Under the pieces are notes generated by a model. That model saw only the letters and a program-made list of their open reading frames with translations. It was not told the DNA's origin and searched no databases. Below are positions 26,699-36,477 of a stretch of DNA of 64,000 nucleotides, piece after piece. The stretch's first letter is position 1. The number at the start of each line of letters is the position of its first letter. The DNA comes from Azomonas agilis (GTDB taxonomy: Bacteria; Pseudomonadota; Gammaproteobacteria; Pseudomonadales; Pseudomonadaceae): NCBI RefSeq assembly GCF_007830255.1, contig NZ_VLKG01000004.1, positions 230,737-294,736 on the forward strand, given 5' to 3'. The position numbers and the translations under genes are program-made.

Positions 26699-28067
26699 CA
26701 GCAGAATAGAGCGTGACAGTATGGGCGAATTGGCTGTTCCAGTCGAAGCCTTATACGGAGCGCAAACTCAGCGGGCGGTAAGTAACTTCCCCGTATCCGG
26801 CTTGCGCATGCCCTTGGCCTTTATCAAGGCACTGATTCTGGCCAAAATTGCCGCTGCAAAAGCTAACGTCGAACTTGAGCAGCTTGCTCCAGAGTTAGGC
26901 CAAGCGATTGTGGGTGCGAGCCAGCAGCTACTGGAAGGGGATTTTATGCAGCATTTTCCGGTTGACGTATTTCAAACGGGTTCTGGTACCAGTACCAACA
27001 TGAACGCCAACGAGGTAATCGCAACGCTAGCGAGCCGTATTTCTAACGATAAAGTCAACCCAAACGATCACGTCAACTGTGGTCAAAGCAGCAACGATAT
27101 TATTCCCTCCTGTATTCACATCAGTGCAGCCATTGAGCTGAGCGAACAGTTGTTACCGGCGTTAGAACACCTAGTTGAAGTGATTCGCAAAAAATCGGTG
27201 GAGGTGCATCCCTATGTGAAAACAGGGCGTACCCACTTGATGGACGCGATGCCAGTGCGTATGAGTCAAGTATTGAATGGCTGGGCTCATCAAATTCAGT
27301 CAAATATTCAGCACCTTAAAGCTCTACAACCCAGCCTACAGGCTCTCGCTCAGGGGGGTACCGCTGTAGGTACAGGAATTAATGCTCACCCACAGTTTTC
27401 TGAGTATTTTTGCAAGGAGCTTCAGAGCGTAACCGGAATTTCCTTTACCCCTGGAGAAAATTTCTTTGCGCTGATCGGATCTCAAGACACCGCAGTAGCT
27501 CTATCCGGTCAATTAAAAACAACTGCTGTCAGTTTGATGAAGATCGCTAATGACCTACGCTGGATGAATTCTGGCCCTCTAGCAGGTTTGGCAGAAATCG
27601 AGCTGGAGGCCTTGCAACCCGGTTCATCTATTATGCCGGGCAAGGTGAATCCCGTTATCCCGGAAGCCACCGCTATGGTTTCGGCACAGGTCATAGGCAA
27701 CGATGCGACCATTGCAATAGCAGGCCAGTCAGGAAACTTTGAACTGAACGTCATGCTACCGATTATTGCCTACAACCTACTGAACAGTATTGAGCTCTTA
27801 AGTAACATTAGTCTTTTGTTGGCTGATCGCGCTATTGCTAGCTTTAAAGTGAATCAGCCTAAAATCAAAGAAGCTTTAGATCGTAATCCGATTTTAGTCA
27901 CCGCTTTGAATCCTCTCATCGGATATTTGAAAGCTGCAGATATTGCTAAACAAGCTTACCGTGAAGGTCGCCCTATTATCGAAGTAGCCTTAGAAAACAC
28001 AGATCTTAAGCGCGAAGAATTAGAGCAACTATTGAACCCTGAAAAATTAACCGAGGGTGGTTTGTAA
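26691..28067 (+). CDS. fumC: class II (iron-independent) fumarate hydratase
   Basis: The 458-residue protein has the fumarase/aspartase signature GSSIMPGKVNP, the GRTHLMDAMP catalytic-His region, FQTGSGTSTNMNANEV and NGQ-like NCGQSSND. It converts fumarate to malate without an iron-sulfur cluster. This is why it is switched on under iron starvation behind fagA. In the usual Pseudomonas order orfX and sodA follow; here they are absent and an IS3 relic begins about 10 nt after the stop. Confidence 0.95.
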   Translation: MSNSRIERDSMGELAVPVEALYGAQTQRAVSNFPVSGLRMPLAFIKALILAKIAAAKANVELEQLAPELGQAIVGASQQLLEGDFMQHFPVDVFQTGSGTSTNMNANEVIATLASRISNDKVNPNDHVNCGQSSNDIIPSCIHISAAIELSEQLLPALEHLVEVIRKKSVEVHPYVKTGRTHLMDAMPVRMSQVLNGWAHQIQSNIQHLKALQPSLQALAQGGTAVGTGINAHPQFSEYFCKELQSVTGISFTPGENFFALIGSQDTAVALSGQLKTTAVSLMKIANDLRWMNSGPLAGLAEIELEALQPGSSIMPGKVNPVIPEATAMVSAQVIGNDATIAIAGQSGNFELNVMLPIIAYNLLNSIELLSNISLLLADRAIASFKVNQPKIKEALDRNPILVTALNPLIGYLKAADIAKQAYREGRPIIEVALENTDLKREELEQLLNPEKLTEGGL

Positions 28068-28077
28068 CAGTTTGGTA

Positions 28078-28113
28078 AGGGTGAGCCGTTGCGGTCTCGG
28101 TTAAAAGCCTTGG
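28078..28113 (+). pseudogene. short IS3-family orfB relic
   Basis: The stretch reads EPLRSRLKALAVE in frame. At DNA level it is nearly the same as the start of the longer orfB relic at 45952-46133 (shared TTAAAAGCCTTGG and CGTTGAG). Only this scrap remains, immediately after fumC. Confidence 0.55.
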
Positions 28114-28462
28114 CCGTTGAGTAGTTAACCTATGGGTATTTGTTGCTCCATTCAAATACTGCTGCATTAGGCGATCTTCAAAATTTGCTCCCCATGTACT
28201 ACAACGCACGGAAAAACTAAAAGGATGCACCGCATCAGATAGCATCCAATCCAATGCGTCGCGCCGATGGCCGCTACTCACGTGAGGGTGAATCATTCAC
28301 CCTCTATTTTATGGCCCTTTGATGATGGGAAGGATTACCTTTCATGATCCGTTTATTTATGTTTTACCAAAAAAACAAAGTGTTTTTACTGTTTGTTCAT
28401 TAATAAATTGAAAATTAGCTTGTATATTAACCGCGATTGAGCTGATGCCTTTTGGGGATAAT
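28114..28462. other. non-coding region between fumC/IS relic and the DUF2790 gene
   Basis: A minus-strand frame (28006-28296) overlaps fumC and has no recognised content. The last 100 bases are AT-rich and should hold the promoter of the small secreted protein. No other feature is seen. Confidence 0.5.
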
Positions 28463-28711
28463 ATGCAAAAAATTATATTTTTTATAGCATTCGTTTTTAT
28501 AGGAATAAATGCTTATGCTTTAGAAGCTACTGAAGCTCACACCTATTTCTATGGAGATGATCTTGATATAGCCTCCGTTGTTTTAATAAAGACTTCGGAC
28601 TCAATAAATTTTGACTGCGGAGCATTGAGTGAAGAAATGATATACAAAGATTCCAATGGAAAAGAGCATAAACTGATATACAAAGTAGTCTCTAAAAGTT
28701 GTCAGTGGTAA
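28463..28711 (+). CDS. DUF2790 small secreted protein
   Basis: Start ATG 28463 follows a GGGGATA ribosome site. The 82-residue product has a signal peptide (KIIFFIAFVFIGINAYALE). The mature pattern is HTYFYGDDLDIASVVLIKT, then CGALSEEMIYKDSNGKEH and a final cysteine, typical of DUF2790 proteins common in Pseudomonas. The two cysteines could form a disulfide. Function is unknown. It converges with the MFS gene, with one base between the stops and no visible terminator. Confidence 0.8.
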   Translation: MQKIIFFIAFVFIGINAYALEATEAHTYFYGDDLDIASVVLIKTSDSINFDCGALSEEMIYKDSNGKEHKLIYKVVSKSCQW

Positions 28712-28712
28712 A

Positions 28713-29903
28713 TTATTTTTTATCGATTAAGCTGCATCCAGCAAATAAACTACAGCAGACACCTGTTAAAACCATCATCCAATACATGGGTGTTGGTGTT
28801 CCGTCTTGAAGGCTACTCACTAATGCACTAAATAAAGCACCTAATCCAAACTGCACAGCAATGGCCAGTCCAGCGGCAGCACCAGATTGCTCTCTAAACT
28901 CCGTTAATAAATTAGCTAAACAGTTTGCTCCAAGCATGCCAGTAACACTGATTGATAGGAAGGATAAGACACTGCCTAAAAATAGCGGATACTGTACAAG
29001 AGCGATGCAGATAAAAAACCCAATACTTGATATAAGTGTAATAGCAGCCCCTGCTAGCAACATTTTCTTAGAACCAAATCTAAAAACCAGTTTTGAGTTT
29101 AATAAGGTTACACTAATAATTCCAAGACCATTTATGAAAAATATCCAAGAGTACGCTTGAGGAGATAACTGAAAAAACTCTATATAGATAAAGGGAGAAG
29201 CCGCAATGAATGAAAACATCCCCGCAAACGAAAATCCCATACACAGAATATAACTCATTGAGCGTAAGCTGCGTAATACATCTATATACCCAAGCATTGC
29301 TTTTAGTATAGACTGGCTCCGCTCATTAATGTTTTTTGTTTCCGCTACAAAAATATAGCTGGATATAAAACATAGAACTCCAAATATAAGTAATACGCCA
29401 AATACTATCCTCCAACCAAAGGCTAGTATTAGATATCCACCAATCACAGGTGCTGTTAAAATAGTCAGCATGGTTGTCACATGCATGATAGATAATATTC
29501 GTGCGGCAGAGGTGATGGGGTAAATATCTCGAACAATAGCTCGTGCTAATACAGAGGTTGCGGCTGCTCCTAGACCCTGTAGAAATCTAAATTTGATAAG
29601 ATAGTCTGAACTGCTAGCAATAAAACAACCCATTGTAGCAAGTAAATAAACTACTATTCCAATAAGCAATAATTTTCTTCTCCCAAAATGATCTGATAGA
29701 GGGCCATATACAAGCATTCCTCCGGTCAGTCCGGCCAGGAAGGCGCTGATGGTTAACTGTATTTGTGGTTCTGAAGCATTTAAATTGGCTGCTATGAGCG
29801 GCAAGCTTGGTAAATACATGTCAATAGATAAGGGAGCTATTGCCACTAAAGCTGCTAGTAACACTAAGATATATTTAGGTTGGTTATTTAAAATGATACT
29901 CAT
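28713..29903 (-). CDS. Bcr/CflA-family MFS drug-resistance transporter
   Basis: The 396-residue protein has twelve hydrophobic segments and the Bcr/CflA pattern: APLSIDMYLPSLP at the start, GPLSDHFGRRKLLL in loop 2-3, and RFLQGLGAAATSVLARAIVR. Such proton antiporters export chloramphenicol, bicyclomycin, dipeptides or similar small molecules. It lies 28 nt downstream of the OprD gene on the same strand, so the two may be co-transcribed. The substrate is unknown. Confidence 0.87.
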   Translation of the reverse strand: MSIILNNQPKYILVLLAALVAIAPLSIDMYLPSLPLIAANLNASEPQIQLTISAFLAGLTGGMLVYGPLSDHFGRRKLLLIGIVVYLLATMGCFIASSSDYLIKFRFLQGLGAAATSVLARAIVRDIYPITSAARILSIMHVTTMLTILTAPVIGGYLILAFGWRIVFGVLLIFGVLCFISSYIFVAETKNINERSQSILKAMLGYIDVLRSLRSMSYILCMGFSFAGMFSFIAASPFIYIEFFQLSPQAYSWIFFINGLGIISVTLLNSKLVFRFGSKKMLLAGAAITLISSIGFFICIALVQYPLFLGSVLSFLSISVTGMLGANCLANLLTEFREQSGAAAGLAIAVQFGLGALFSALVSSLQDGTPTPMYWMMVLTGVCCSLFAGCSLIDKK

Positions 29904-29931
29904 GATAATAAAATCCTTTTCATCCTAAAAA

Positions 29932-31209
29932 TCACCAAATTTTCCAAGTGTAATCAATGTTAATTCGAGTTTCATTGTCATCTCTCGTTGAGGCATTGGG
30001 CGCAAAACTGTTTTGGTATCGTGCATTTCTAAGGCGCAGTGCTAATCCTTTGAGCGGCCCGGATTGAAGGGCATAAGCAATTTCTATATCTCGTTCTGTT
30101 TCGCTTTGATTTTTTCCACCCAATCGCTCAGGAAGGTTAATATTCGTACCCTTCATAAATCTAAACATAGTGCGTAAACCCGGAATACCTAAAGCAGCAA
30201 AATTATAGTCGTAGCGCACATTCCAATAATGTTCATCATTGTTAATAAACTCTGAGCTTAGGGCATACTCTGAAATGGTATGAGGTTCTGATGAGGCTAT
30301 ATAAGGCATCGCTGTATCTCCACTGAGTAAGTGTCCACTTAACGTTAACCGATGCGGCCCCATGCTGTAGCTAAACGCCAAGCCCAGATTTTGATTGTCT
30401 ACAGAGCCTGCTTTACCCTCACCTTCTTCATCACTGATAAAGTAACGCATCTCCGTTTTTAGCTCACCGGGGCCAATCTTTTTCTGATGAATAAAGGAAA
30501 AATAATTCTGTTGATAAATTTCATCTAATCGAGCATGAAAATAGCTCAAGGTTAAATCTTGAGAATATTTGTAATCTCCACCAAAGAATATAAATTCATC
30601 CGACTCGGCGGCACCGTTAAATCGTCCATTGGGAGCGGCAATAGTTATTTTTTGATAGTTGGTTGAATCACGCTGATTCATTCTATTTAAGTAGCCAGAG
30701 TGCAGAGTTAATCCTTGAATATCCTTTGATTGGAGATAACCACCTTTAAAGGTTTGCCAAAGTAATCTCGCTGGACTACTGATTAAAATAGGTAGTTGAG
30801 GGGCTACTGTACCAACATATAATTCGGTTTGTGAGTAGCGTAGTTTTCCAGTTAAGCCAAGTTCTGCATACTCATCTTGAGCTTTACCGCTGTGCCGATC
30901 AACAGGTAATAAATTAGTACCTGTTCGATCACGGGAGGAGTCTAACTTCACGCCCCACATGCCCTGTAGATCTAAACCAAAACCCACAGGCCCTTCTGTA
31001 AATCCAGATTTTATATTTAAAATAAACCCCTGTGCCCACTCTCGACGCGCTGAAACATTGGTTTCTCCCTTATAGTCTCGATCAAAGTAAAAGTTGCGAA
31101 ACATCAATGTTCCATGACTGTCTTCAATAAATCCGGCGGCTTTTAAATTTTGTGGCGCGGTAGCCAAAAACAGCAGAACACTTGCTGTGATCTTTTTAGA
31201 GTTCAGCAT
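29932..31209 (-). CDS. OprD-family outer-membrane porin
   Basis: The 425-residue product has a signal peptide (cut near LKAAG) and mature start FIEDSHGTLMFRNFYFDRDY. The OprD landmark SGFTEGPVGFGLDLQGMWGVK is shared with the porin at 1165-2418. The C-terminus ends in an aromatic strand. It lies between mhpT and the Bcr-type gene on the same strand. Its position next to the phenylpropionate genes suggests aromatic-acid uptake, but the terminator at 31313 shows it is a separate transcription unit. Confidence 0.86.
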   Translation of the reverse strand: MLNSKKITASVLLFLATAPQNLKAAGFIEDSHGTLMFRNFYFDRDYKGETNVSARREWAQGFILNIKSGFTEGPVGFGLDLQGMWGVKLDSSRDRTGTNLLPVDRHSGKAQDEYAELGLTGKLRYSQTELYVGTVAPQLPILISSPARLLWQTFKGGYLQSKDIQGLTLHSGYLNRMNQRDSTNYQKITIAAPNGRFNGAAESDEFIFFGGDYKYSQDLTLSYFHARLDEIYQQNYFSFIHQKKIGPGELKTEMRYFISDEEGEGKAGSVDNQNLGLAFSYSMGPHRLTLSGHLLSGDTAMPYIASSEPHTISEYALSSEFINNDEHYWNVRYDYNFAALGIPGLRTMFRFMKGTNINLPERLGGKNQSETERDIEIAYALQSGPLKGLALRLRNARYQNSFAPNASTRDDNETRINIDYTWKIW

Positions 31210-31312
31210 TGAGATACCTGTTTTTATTTTTGTTTTTTATAACAACGATAAACAAGCCACAAAAAGGTTAAGGGGCGTTGTTTAGATCTAAATGTTTTGG
31301 GGTGGTATAAGA

Positions 31313-31341
31313 TAAACTAGGCGCTCAAAGCGCCTAGTTTA
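31313..31341 (-). terminator. hairpin terminator of the mhpDFET unit
   Basis: Thirteen-base arms TAAACTAGGCGCT (31313-31325) and AGCGCCTAGTTTA (31329-31341) flank a 3-nt loop, starting 7 nt after the mhpT stop on the minus strand. It isolates the catabolic genes from the porin unit. Confidence 0.78.
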
Positions 31342-31347
31342 TGAGGC

Positions 31348-32604
31348 TTAGTTCAGCGCCAAATCTTGTCGGCGACGCTGTAGTAGAAGATAAGACATAG
31401 CGCAGGCTGCCAGCAAAATCCCCGGAGCTGAAGCGAGCATAACGCCTGCTGCCCCTGCTCCTGTAGCCAGCATGTGGCCTGCCACTAAGGGGCCTGTCAT
31501 GGCTCCTAAGCGTCCAACTGCAACGGCTGAACCCACCCCTGAAGCCCGAACCTCTGTCTGATAGAAGAGAGGAGCTAACGCATAGAGAACCAGTTGGCCG
31601 CCAACAGCAAAGAATCCGGCAATAAATCCTGCCCCCAGCATACTGTTGAAGTTGGCAGCAGCTCCCAGTGCCATTAAAGCGGCTAAAATTCCTAAGTAGG
31701 TCAAAACGGTCATGAGCATAGGATGCAGGCGATCCATCAAAGCCCCCAAGGCCAGGGTGCCCAGAGTGGCGCCTATTTGCAGGGAGAACATGACTAAGTT
31801 GGCCTGATTTGCCGCAAATCCCTGACCAATGATCAAAGACGGCAGCCAGTTAATCAGCATGTACACCACCATGAGGGTGAAGAAGTAAGCCACCCACAGC
31901 AGCAATGTGGGAACAGCCGAGCCTTCTTTAAACAAGCCTTGCCAGAGGCTGGGTGGAGCTATTGCATTCTCACCCTGAGCCCGTTGTTGCTGACGCTCCC
32001 GGAATGCAGCCGATTCGGGTAGCCAGAATGCCAATAAGGGCGCGACCAACAGAGGAGCAATACCGCCCACGAAGAACACGGTTTTCCAACCCGTTTCAAA
32101 GCCCCCTAAACCAATGAGGGCTGCTAATGAGGCTCCAAGCGGAACGCCGCAATACATCAGGCTTACAGCCAAGCCCCGATGGCGTGGGCCCGCCGCCTCT
32201 GAGGAAAGGGCGATTAAGTTAGGCAAGGCCGCTCCCAGACCTACCCCGGTCATAAAGCGGGCAACCAGTAGGCTTATCGCATCCCAAGCGTAGGCGGTGG
32301 CGATAGAGAACACACCAAACAAAATGACGGCGGCGATCAGCACCCATTTGCGGCCAATGCGATCAGCCAATCGGCCTCCGACCAAGGCGCCCGGCAATAA
32401 GCCGAGAATGCCAGCTCCAAAAATCCAGCCCATCCAGGCTTTGTCTAGCTGGAAGGCCGCAGCCATACCTGGACCTGCAATGCCGGGAGCTTGTAGATCT
32501 AGACCCTCCAGCAGCGCGACAATGAAGCACAAACCAATGGTGGTTTTGGTTCGAATAGCTTGTGCGGGCGGTGCCGCTTCTAAAGATTCAGCAACAGGGT
32601 TCAT
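31348..32604 (-). CDS. mhpT: MhpT-like aromatic-acid MFS transporter
   Basis: The 418-residue, twelve-segment protein follows E. coli MhpT closely: TIGLCFIVALLEGLDLQAPG, GILGLLPGALVGGRLADRIG, RFMTGVGLGAALPNLIALSSEA and YMLINWLPSLI. MhpT is an AAHS-family proton symporter for 3-(3-hydroxyphenyl)propionate. It is the last gene of mhpD-F-E-T, 61 nt after mhpE. It may also serve 3-phenylpropionate, because no hcaT is present (inference). Confidence 0.9.
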   Translation of the reverse strand: MNPVAESLEAAPPAQAIRTKTTIGLCFIVALLEGLDLQAPGIAGPGMAAAFQLDKAWMGWIFGAGILGLLPGALVGGRLADRIGRKWVLIAAVILFGVFSIATAYAWDAISLLVARFMTGVGLGAALPNLIALSSEAAGPRHRGLAVSLMYCGVPLGASLAALIGLGGFETGWKTVFFVGGIAPLLVAPLLAFWLPESAAFRERQQQRAQGENAIAPPSLWQGLFKEGSAVPTLLLWVAYFFTLMVVYMLINWLPSLIIGQGFAANQANLVMFSLQIGATLGTLALGALMDRLHPMLMTVLTYLGILAALMALGAAANFNSMLGAGFIAGFFAVGGQLVLYALAPLFYQTEVRASGVGSAVAVGRLGAMTGPLVAGHMLATGAGAAGVMLASAPGILLAACAMSYLLLQRRRQDLALN

Positions 32605-32665
32605 AACAACAGTACCTTTGATTGTTTTTGTCGGTACAACATCAGGGGGTTGGTTGTGGGGTAAA

Positions 32666-33685
32666 TCAGGGCTTCAGCAGATCCAGAGCTACGTCGACGA
32701 TCATGTCTTCCTGCCCGCCGACCATGCGACGACGACCCAGTTCGACCAGAATATCCACGGTTTTGAGGCCGTATTTATGAGCAGCCACTTCGGAATGGCG
32801 CAGGAAGCTGGAGTACACACCGGCATAACCTAAAGCCAGGGTTTCCCGATCCACGCGCACAGGGCGATCTTGCAACGGACGCACGATGTCGTCGGCTGCA
32901 TCCATTAGGGTGTAGAGGTCAGTACCGTGCTCCCAACCCAAACGCTCGGCAGCGGCAATAAAGACTTCTAAAGGCGCATTACCGGCTCCGGCACCCATAC
33001 CGGCCAGACTAGCGTCGATACGGTCACAGCCCTCTTCCACGGCGACAATGGAGTTGGCCACACCAAGGCTTAGGTTGTGGTGGGCATGCATGCCGGTTTG
33101 CGTCGCGGAATCCAGTACATCCTTAACCGCACGGAAACGATCGCGGATGTCGTGCATGCTCATGGCGCCCCCCGAGTCCACCACATAAATGCAGGTGGCG
33201 CCGTAGCTTTCCATCTTCTTAGCTTCAACGGCTAGGTTCTGCGGGGTCGTCATGTGGCTCATCATCAAAAAGCCCACAGTGTCCATGCCCAGCTTGCGCG
33301 CATGTTCAATGTGCTGACGGGAGACATCGGCCTCGGTGCAATGGGTAGCTACCCGCACAATGCGGGCGCCGGCTTTATAGGCGTTATCCAGATCGTGAAC
33401 TGTGCCAATACCGGGCAACAAGAGGGTCGCAATCTGCGCGTGACTGATGACTTCGGCTACGGCCTCAATCCATTCCAGATCGGTATGGGCACCAAAGCCA
33501 TAGTTGAAGCTGGAACCCTGTAGACCATCCCCGTGGGCCACTTCAATAGAGTCTACCTTGGCTTTGTCCAAAGCGCGGGCAATGTCCTGTACCTGTTTGA
33601 TGGAGTATTGATGGCGAATGGCATGGCTACCGTCGCGCAGGGTGACATCGGAGATGTAGAGTTTCTTTCCGGGCTTGAAGGTCAT
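32666..33685 (-). CDS. mhpE: 4-hydroxy-2-oxovalerate aldolase
   Basis: The 339-residue enzyme has the HMG-CoA-lyase-type motif [16 protein letters not shown] and the [12 protein letters not shown] channel segment of MhpE/DmpG. It splits 4-hydroxy-2-oxovalerate into pyruvate and acetaldehyde, and forms a channelling complex with the acylating dehydrogenase encoded 10 nt upstream. AAGGAG precedes the ATG. Confidence 0.95.
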   Translation of the reverse strand: MTFKPGKKLYISDVTLRDGSHAIRHQYSIKQVQDIARALDKAKVDSIEVAHGDGLQGSSFNYGFGAHTDLEWIEAVAEVISHAQIATLLLPGIGTVHDLDNAYKAGARIVRVATHCTEADVSRQHIEHARKLGMDTVGFLMMSHMTTPQNLAVEAKKMESYGATCIYVVDSGGAMSMHDIRDRFRAVKDVLDSATQTGMHAHHNLSLGVANSIVAVEEGCDRIDASLAGMGAGAGNAPLEVFIAAAERLGWEHGTDLYTLMDAADDIVRPLQDRPVRVDRETLALGYAGVYSSFLRHSEVAAHKYGLKTVDILVELGRRRMVGGQEDMIVDVALDLLKP

Positions 33686-33695
33686 GGGCGACTCC

Positions 33696-34631
33696 TTAAG
33701 CGAGCAGAGATTGGGCCATACGCTCGGCAGTAGCCAGCGCAGCGGAGGTCATGATGTCGAGGTTTCCGGCATAGGCCGGTAGGTAATGAGCTGCCCCTTC
33801 AACCTCTAGGAAAATGGAGGTTTTCAGTCCACTCAAGTAGCCCAATCCGGGGATATTCAAGGGTGCTTCGCCAGAGATCACATCAAACTGAACCCGTTGC
33901 TTCAGGCGATAACCCGGTACGTAGCTCTGCACAGCCTTGGCCATTTCGTCGATGGAGGCTTCAACCTGAGCTTGATCGGCCAAATCTGAAAGGACGTACA
34001 CGGTATCGCGCATGATCAACGGCGGTTCTGCCGGATTGAGTACGATGATGGCTTTGCCTTTCTGAGCCCCGCCAATCACCTCGATGGCTTTGGAGGTGGT
34101 TTCGGTGAACTCATCGATATTGGCCCGTGTGCCCGGCCCCGCGGATTTACTGGAAATCGAAGCCACAATTTCCGCGTAGTGCACGCGCGCAATCCGCGAT
34201 ACCGCCGCGACCATAGGAATGGTGGCTTGGCCTCCGCAGGTCACCATATTCAGGTTTTTGGCCTGAAGGTTGGCCTCTAGGTTCACCACCGGAACGCAAT
34301 ACGGCCCAATAGCGGCCGGGGTAAGGTCGATAATCCGCAGATCGGGTTTCAGTCCGCGCAAAAACACTTCGTTTTTCAGGTGTGCACTCGCAGAAGTGGC
34401 ATCAAAAATCACGTCAATTTCTGAAAACACCGGCAAGCGGGTAAGCCCTTCTACACCCTCTGCTGTTGTGGCCACCCCCAAACGGGCGGCGCGCGCTAAA
34501 CCATCGGACGCGGGATCAATGCCGACAAAGGCCCCCATTTCCAAAAACTGTCCGTGACGCATGATCTTAATCATCAGATCGGTGCCGATGTTACCCGAAC
34601 CGATAATGGCTACCTTGAGCTTGTTTTTCAT
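33696..34631 (-). CDS. mhpF: acetaldehyde dehydrogenase (acylating)
   Basis: The 311-residue enzyme has the NAD-binding start [17 protein letters not shown] and the catalytic-cysteine segment [18 protein letters not shown]. It converts acetaldehyde from MhpE to acetyl-CoA with NAD and CoA. It lies between mhpD (36 nt) and mhpE (10 nt) in the same unit. Confidence 0.95.
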   Translation of the reverse strand: MKNKLKVAIIGSGNIGTDLMIKIMRHGQFLEMGAFVGIDPASDGLARAARLGVATTAEGVEGLTRLPVFSEIDVIFDATSASAHLKNEVFLRGLKPDLRIIDLTPAAIGPYCVPVVNLEANLQAKNLNMVTCGGQATIPMVAAVSRIARVHYAEIVASISSKSAGPGTRANIDEFTETTSKAIEVIGGAQKGKAIIVLNPAEPPLIMRDTVYVLSDLADQAQVEASIDEMAKAVQSYVPGYRLKQRVQFDVISGEAPLNIPGLGYLSGLKTSIFLEVEGAAHYLPAYAGNLDIMTSAALATAERMAQSLLA

Positions 34632-34667
34632 CGTTATTGTTGCCTCTTATGCACGCCACATGAGGGG

Positions 34668-35459
34668 TTAGTGAGGGCTAAACTCCACACTCACCCGTCC
34701 AATTCCTTCGATTTCTGCGTCAAAGCGATCACCGGGAGCGACATTCACCATGGGGCCTAATGCGCCCGTTAGAATTAAGTCGCCGGCTTTTAAGGGGTCG
34801 CCCAAACGCGCCATAGTGCGCGCTAACCACATGGCTGCATTCAGTGGGTGGCCTAGGCACTCCATACCGCTGCCTTGGGAAACTTCCTCAGCGTTGCGCG
34901 TCATACGCATGCTGGCCCGCGCTAAGTCCAATCCTGCTAAGTGTTGGACTGGCCCTCCTAATACAAAGCAGCCACTGGAGGCGTTATCCGCTACGGTATC
35001 GACGAAGCGAATATCCCAGGCTTGAATTCGACTGCCCACTACTTCTAAAGCGGGAAGCACCCAAGCCACCGCTTCCATTAATTCAGGAAGTGTGGTGTCG
35101 GGATGGGGTAAGTCTTTATTGAGGATTAAGGCAATTTCTGCCTCAATCTTTGGTTGTAATATACGGCTAAATGGAATTTGCTCATTGTCCCCATAGGACA
35201 TATCAGCAAATAAAGTCCCAAAATCGGGTTGATCGACACCTAGTTGTTTCTGAACTTTAAGATTCGTTAATCCAATCTTTTTGCCTACCACTCTTCGCCC
35301 TTGGTTACAAGAGTAAGCAATATTTAAGCGCTGAATAGCGTACGCACTTTCTGTATCATGCTCGCTAATAATAGAACGGATTGGAGCACATGGTTCATTA
35401 GATAATTCTGCTGTGCGTAATAGTTCAGCTGCTTTCTCTAAGGCTAGCTTGTTTGACAT
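34668..35459 (-). CDS. mhpD: 2-hydroxypenta-2,4-dienoate (2-oxopent-4-enoate) hydratase
   Basis: The 263-residue enzyme has the fumarylacetoacetate-hydrolase-like core: [31 protein letters not shown] and [13 protein letters not shown]. It adds water to 2-hydroxypentadienoate. It is the first gene of mhpD-F-E-T and diverges from mhpR, with the operator at 35596-35610 in between. The ribosome site is weak (an AT-rich leader precedes the ATG). Confidence 0.93.
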   Translation of the reverse strand: MSNKLALEKAAELLRTAELSNEPCAPIRSIISEHDTESAYAIQRLNIAYSCNQGRRVVGKKIGLTNLKVQKQLGVDQPDFGTLFADMSYGDNEQIPFSRILQPKIEAEIALILNKDLPHPDTTLPELMEAVAWVLPALEVVGSRIQAWDIRFVDTVADNASSGCFVLGGPVQHLAGLDLARASMRMTRNAEEVSQGSGMECLGHPLNAAMWLARTMARLGDPLKAGDLILTGALGPMVNVAPGDRFDAEIEGIGRVSVEFSPH

Positions 35460-35595
35460 AAATTTATTAGCTCGCTAGTTTAGTTGTCGTTTTTAAAAAG
35501 TGCGGATTAATACAGTATTATATAAATACTCCTTTAGTGCTTTCTTTGATTTTAGATTGCACTCTGTACCCAAAACAACAAAAATAGTCTTTGAT

Positions 35596-35610
35596 GTGCA
35601 CCTGATGCAC
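35596..35610. promoter_or_regulatory. MhpR operator between mhpD and mhpR
   Basis: The 15-mer GTGCACCTGATGCAC is a palindrome of GTGCA and TGCAC half sites. It nearly equals the E. coli mhp operator as I recall it (GGTGCACCTGGTGCACA). It lies 137 nt before mhpD and 22 nt before mhpR, so MhpR could activate the mhpDFET unit and repress itself. Confidence 0.8.
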
Positions 35611-35631
35611 AAGAAAATAAGAGCTAAAATA

Positions 35632-36432
35632 ATGATTGAGCAAAATCAAACTGAATATAAAAAAGTACGCGGATTAATCAGAGGGATACAGCTTCTAAAT
35701 GCCCTAAATAGACTGGATGGCGGAGCAACAGCATCCGAGTTATCCGGTATTACAGGTATTCATCGAACAACCGTGCGCCGTATTTTGGAAACACTTCAAG
35801 ACGAGGGTTATGTTTATCGCAGCGCCTCTGATGACCGATTTAAACTCAGCATTAAAGTGCGGGAGCTTAGTGAAGGCTTTCGTGATGAACAGTGGATTGC
35901 CGGATTGGCTGCACCATTACTTGGAGATTTATTGCAAAAGGTAGTTTGGCCCACCGATATTTGTACTCTAGACATTGATGCCATGGTTGTTCGAGAAACA
36001 ACGCATAGATTCAGTCGATTATCCTTCCACCGCTCTATGGTTGGAAGAAGATTACCCATGTTAATTACCGCAGCCGGAAGAGCCTATATTGCTCACTGTC
36101 CTGATTCAGAACGTGAAAAAATATTAAAAATACTGGCCTCCCGTAATGATGCCCAATCAGAGCTTGCGAAAAACCCTACCTTTATTGAAGGAATAATTAA
36201 TAGAACCAGACGGCAGGGGTATGCAGAAAATAAAAATTATTGGCAGGAGGAACCTAAAATTTCGGCGATTGCACTGCCCATAAAACACCATGAGCAAGTG
36301 ATGGGCTGTTTAAATCTGATTTATGTCGCCAAAGCAATGGCTACAGAAGATGCTGCTAAAAAATACTTACCCAGTATGCAAGCTATGGTTGCAAGGTTAG
36401 AACAAGATATTTGTGAATCTGACCTTTATTAA
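35632..36432 (+). CDS. mhpR: IclR-family activator of 3-HPP catabolism
   Basis: Start ATG 35632 is chosen because the protein from there (266 residues, MIEQNQTEYKKVRGLIRGIQ) aligns with E. coli MhpR; the longer frame from 35500 would read through the operator. The N-terminal helix-turn-helix is ASELSGITGIHRTTVRRILE. The effector domain includes VVRETTHRFSRLSFHRSMVG, a near match to MhpR. MhpR activates the mhp genes with 3-(3-hydroxyphenyl)propionate as effector. Confidence 0.92.
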   Translation: MIEQNQTEYKKVRGLIRGIQLLNALNRLDGGATASELSGITGIHRTTVRRILETLQDEGYVYRSASDDRFKLSIKVRELSEGFRDEQWIAGLAAPLLGDLLQKVVWPTDICTLDIDAMVVRETTHRFSRLSFHRSMVGRRLPMLITAAGRAYIAHCPDSEREKILKILASRNDAQSELAKNPTFIEGIINRTRRQGYAENKNYWQEEPKISAIALPIKHHEQVMGCLNLIYVAKAMATEDAAKKYLPSMQAMVARLEQDICESDLY

Positions 36433-36440
36433 TCATCATG

Positions 36441-36469
36441 ACACCCAACCCATTTTATGGATTGGGTGT
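36441..36469. terminator. bidirectional terminator between mhpR and hcaD
   Basis: ACACCCAACCC (36441-36451) pairs with GGATTGGGTGT (36459-36469) with one mismatch, in the 45-nt gap between two convergent stops. It can end transcripts from both sides. Confidence 0.75.
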
Positions 36470-36477
36470 AGCTTTAG

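Noticed and set aside
28006..28296. 96-codon minus-strand frame overlapping the end of fumC
   Set aside because: No ribosome site, no recognisable domain, and it overlaps a certain gene; the shared DNA with the IS3 relic lies on the other strand.
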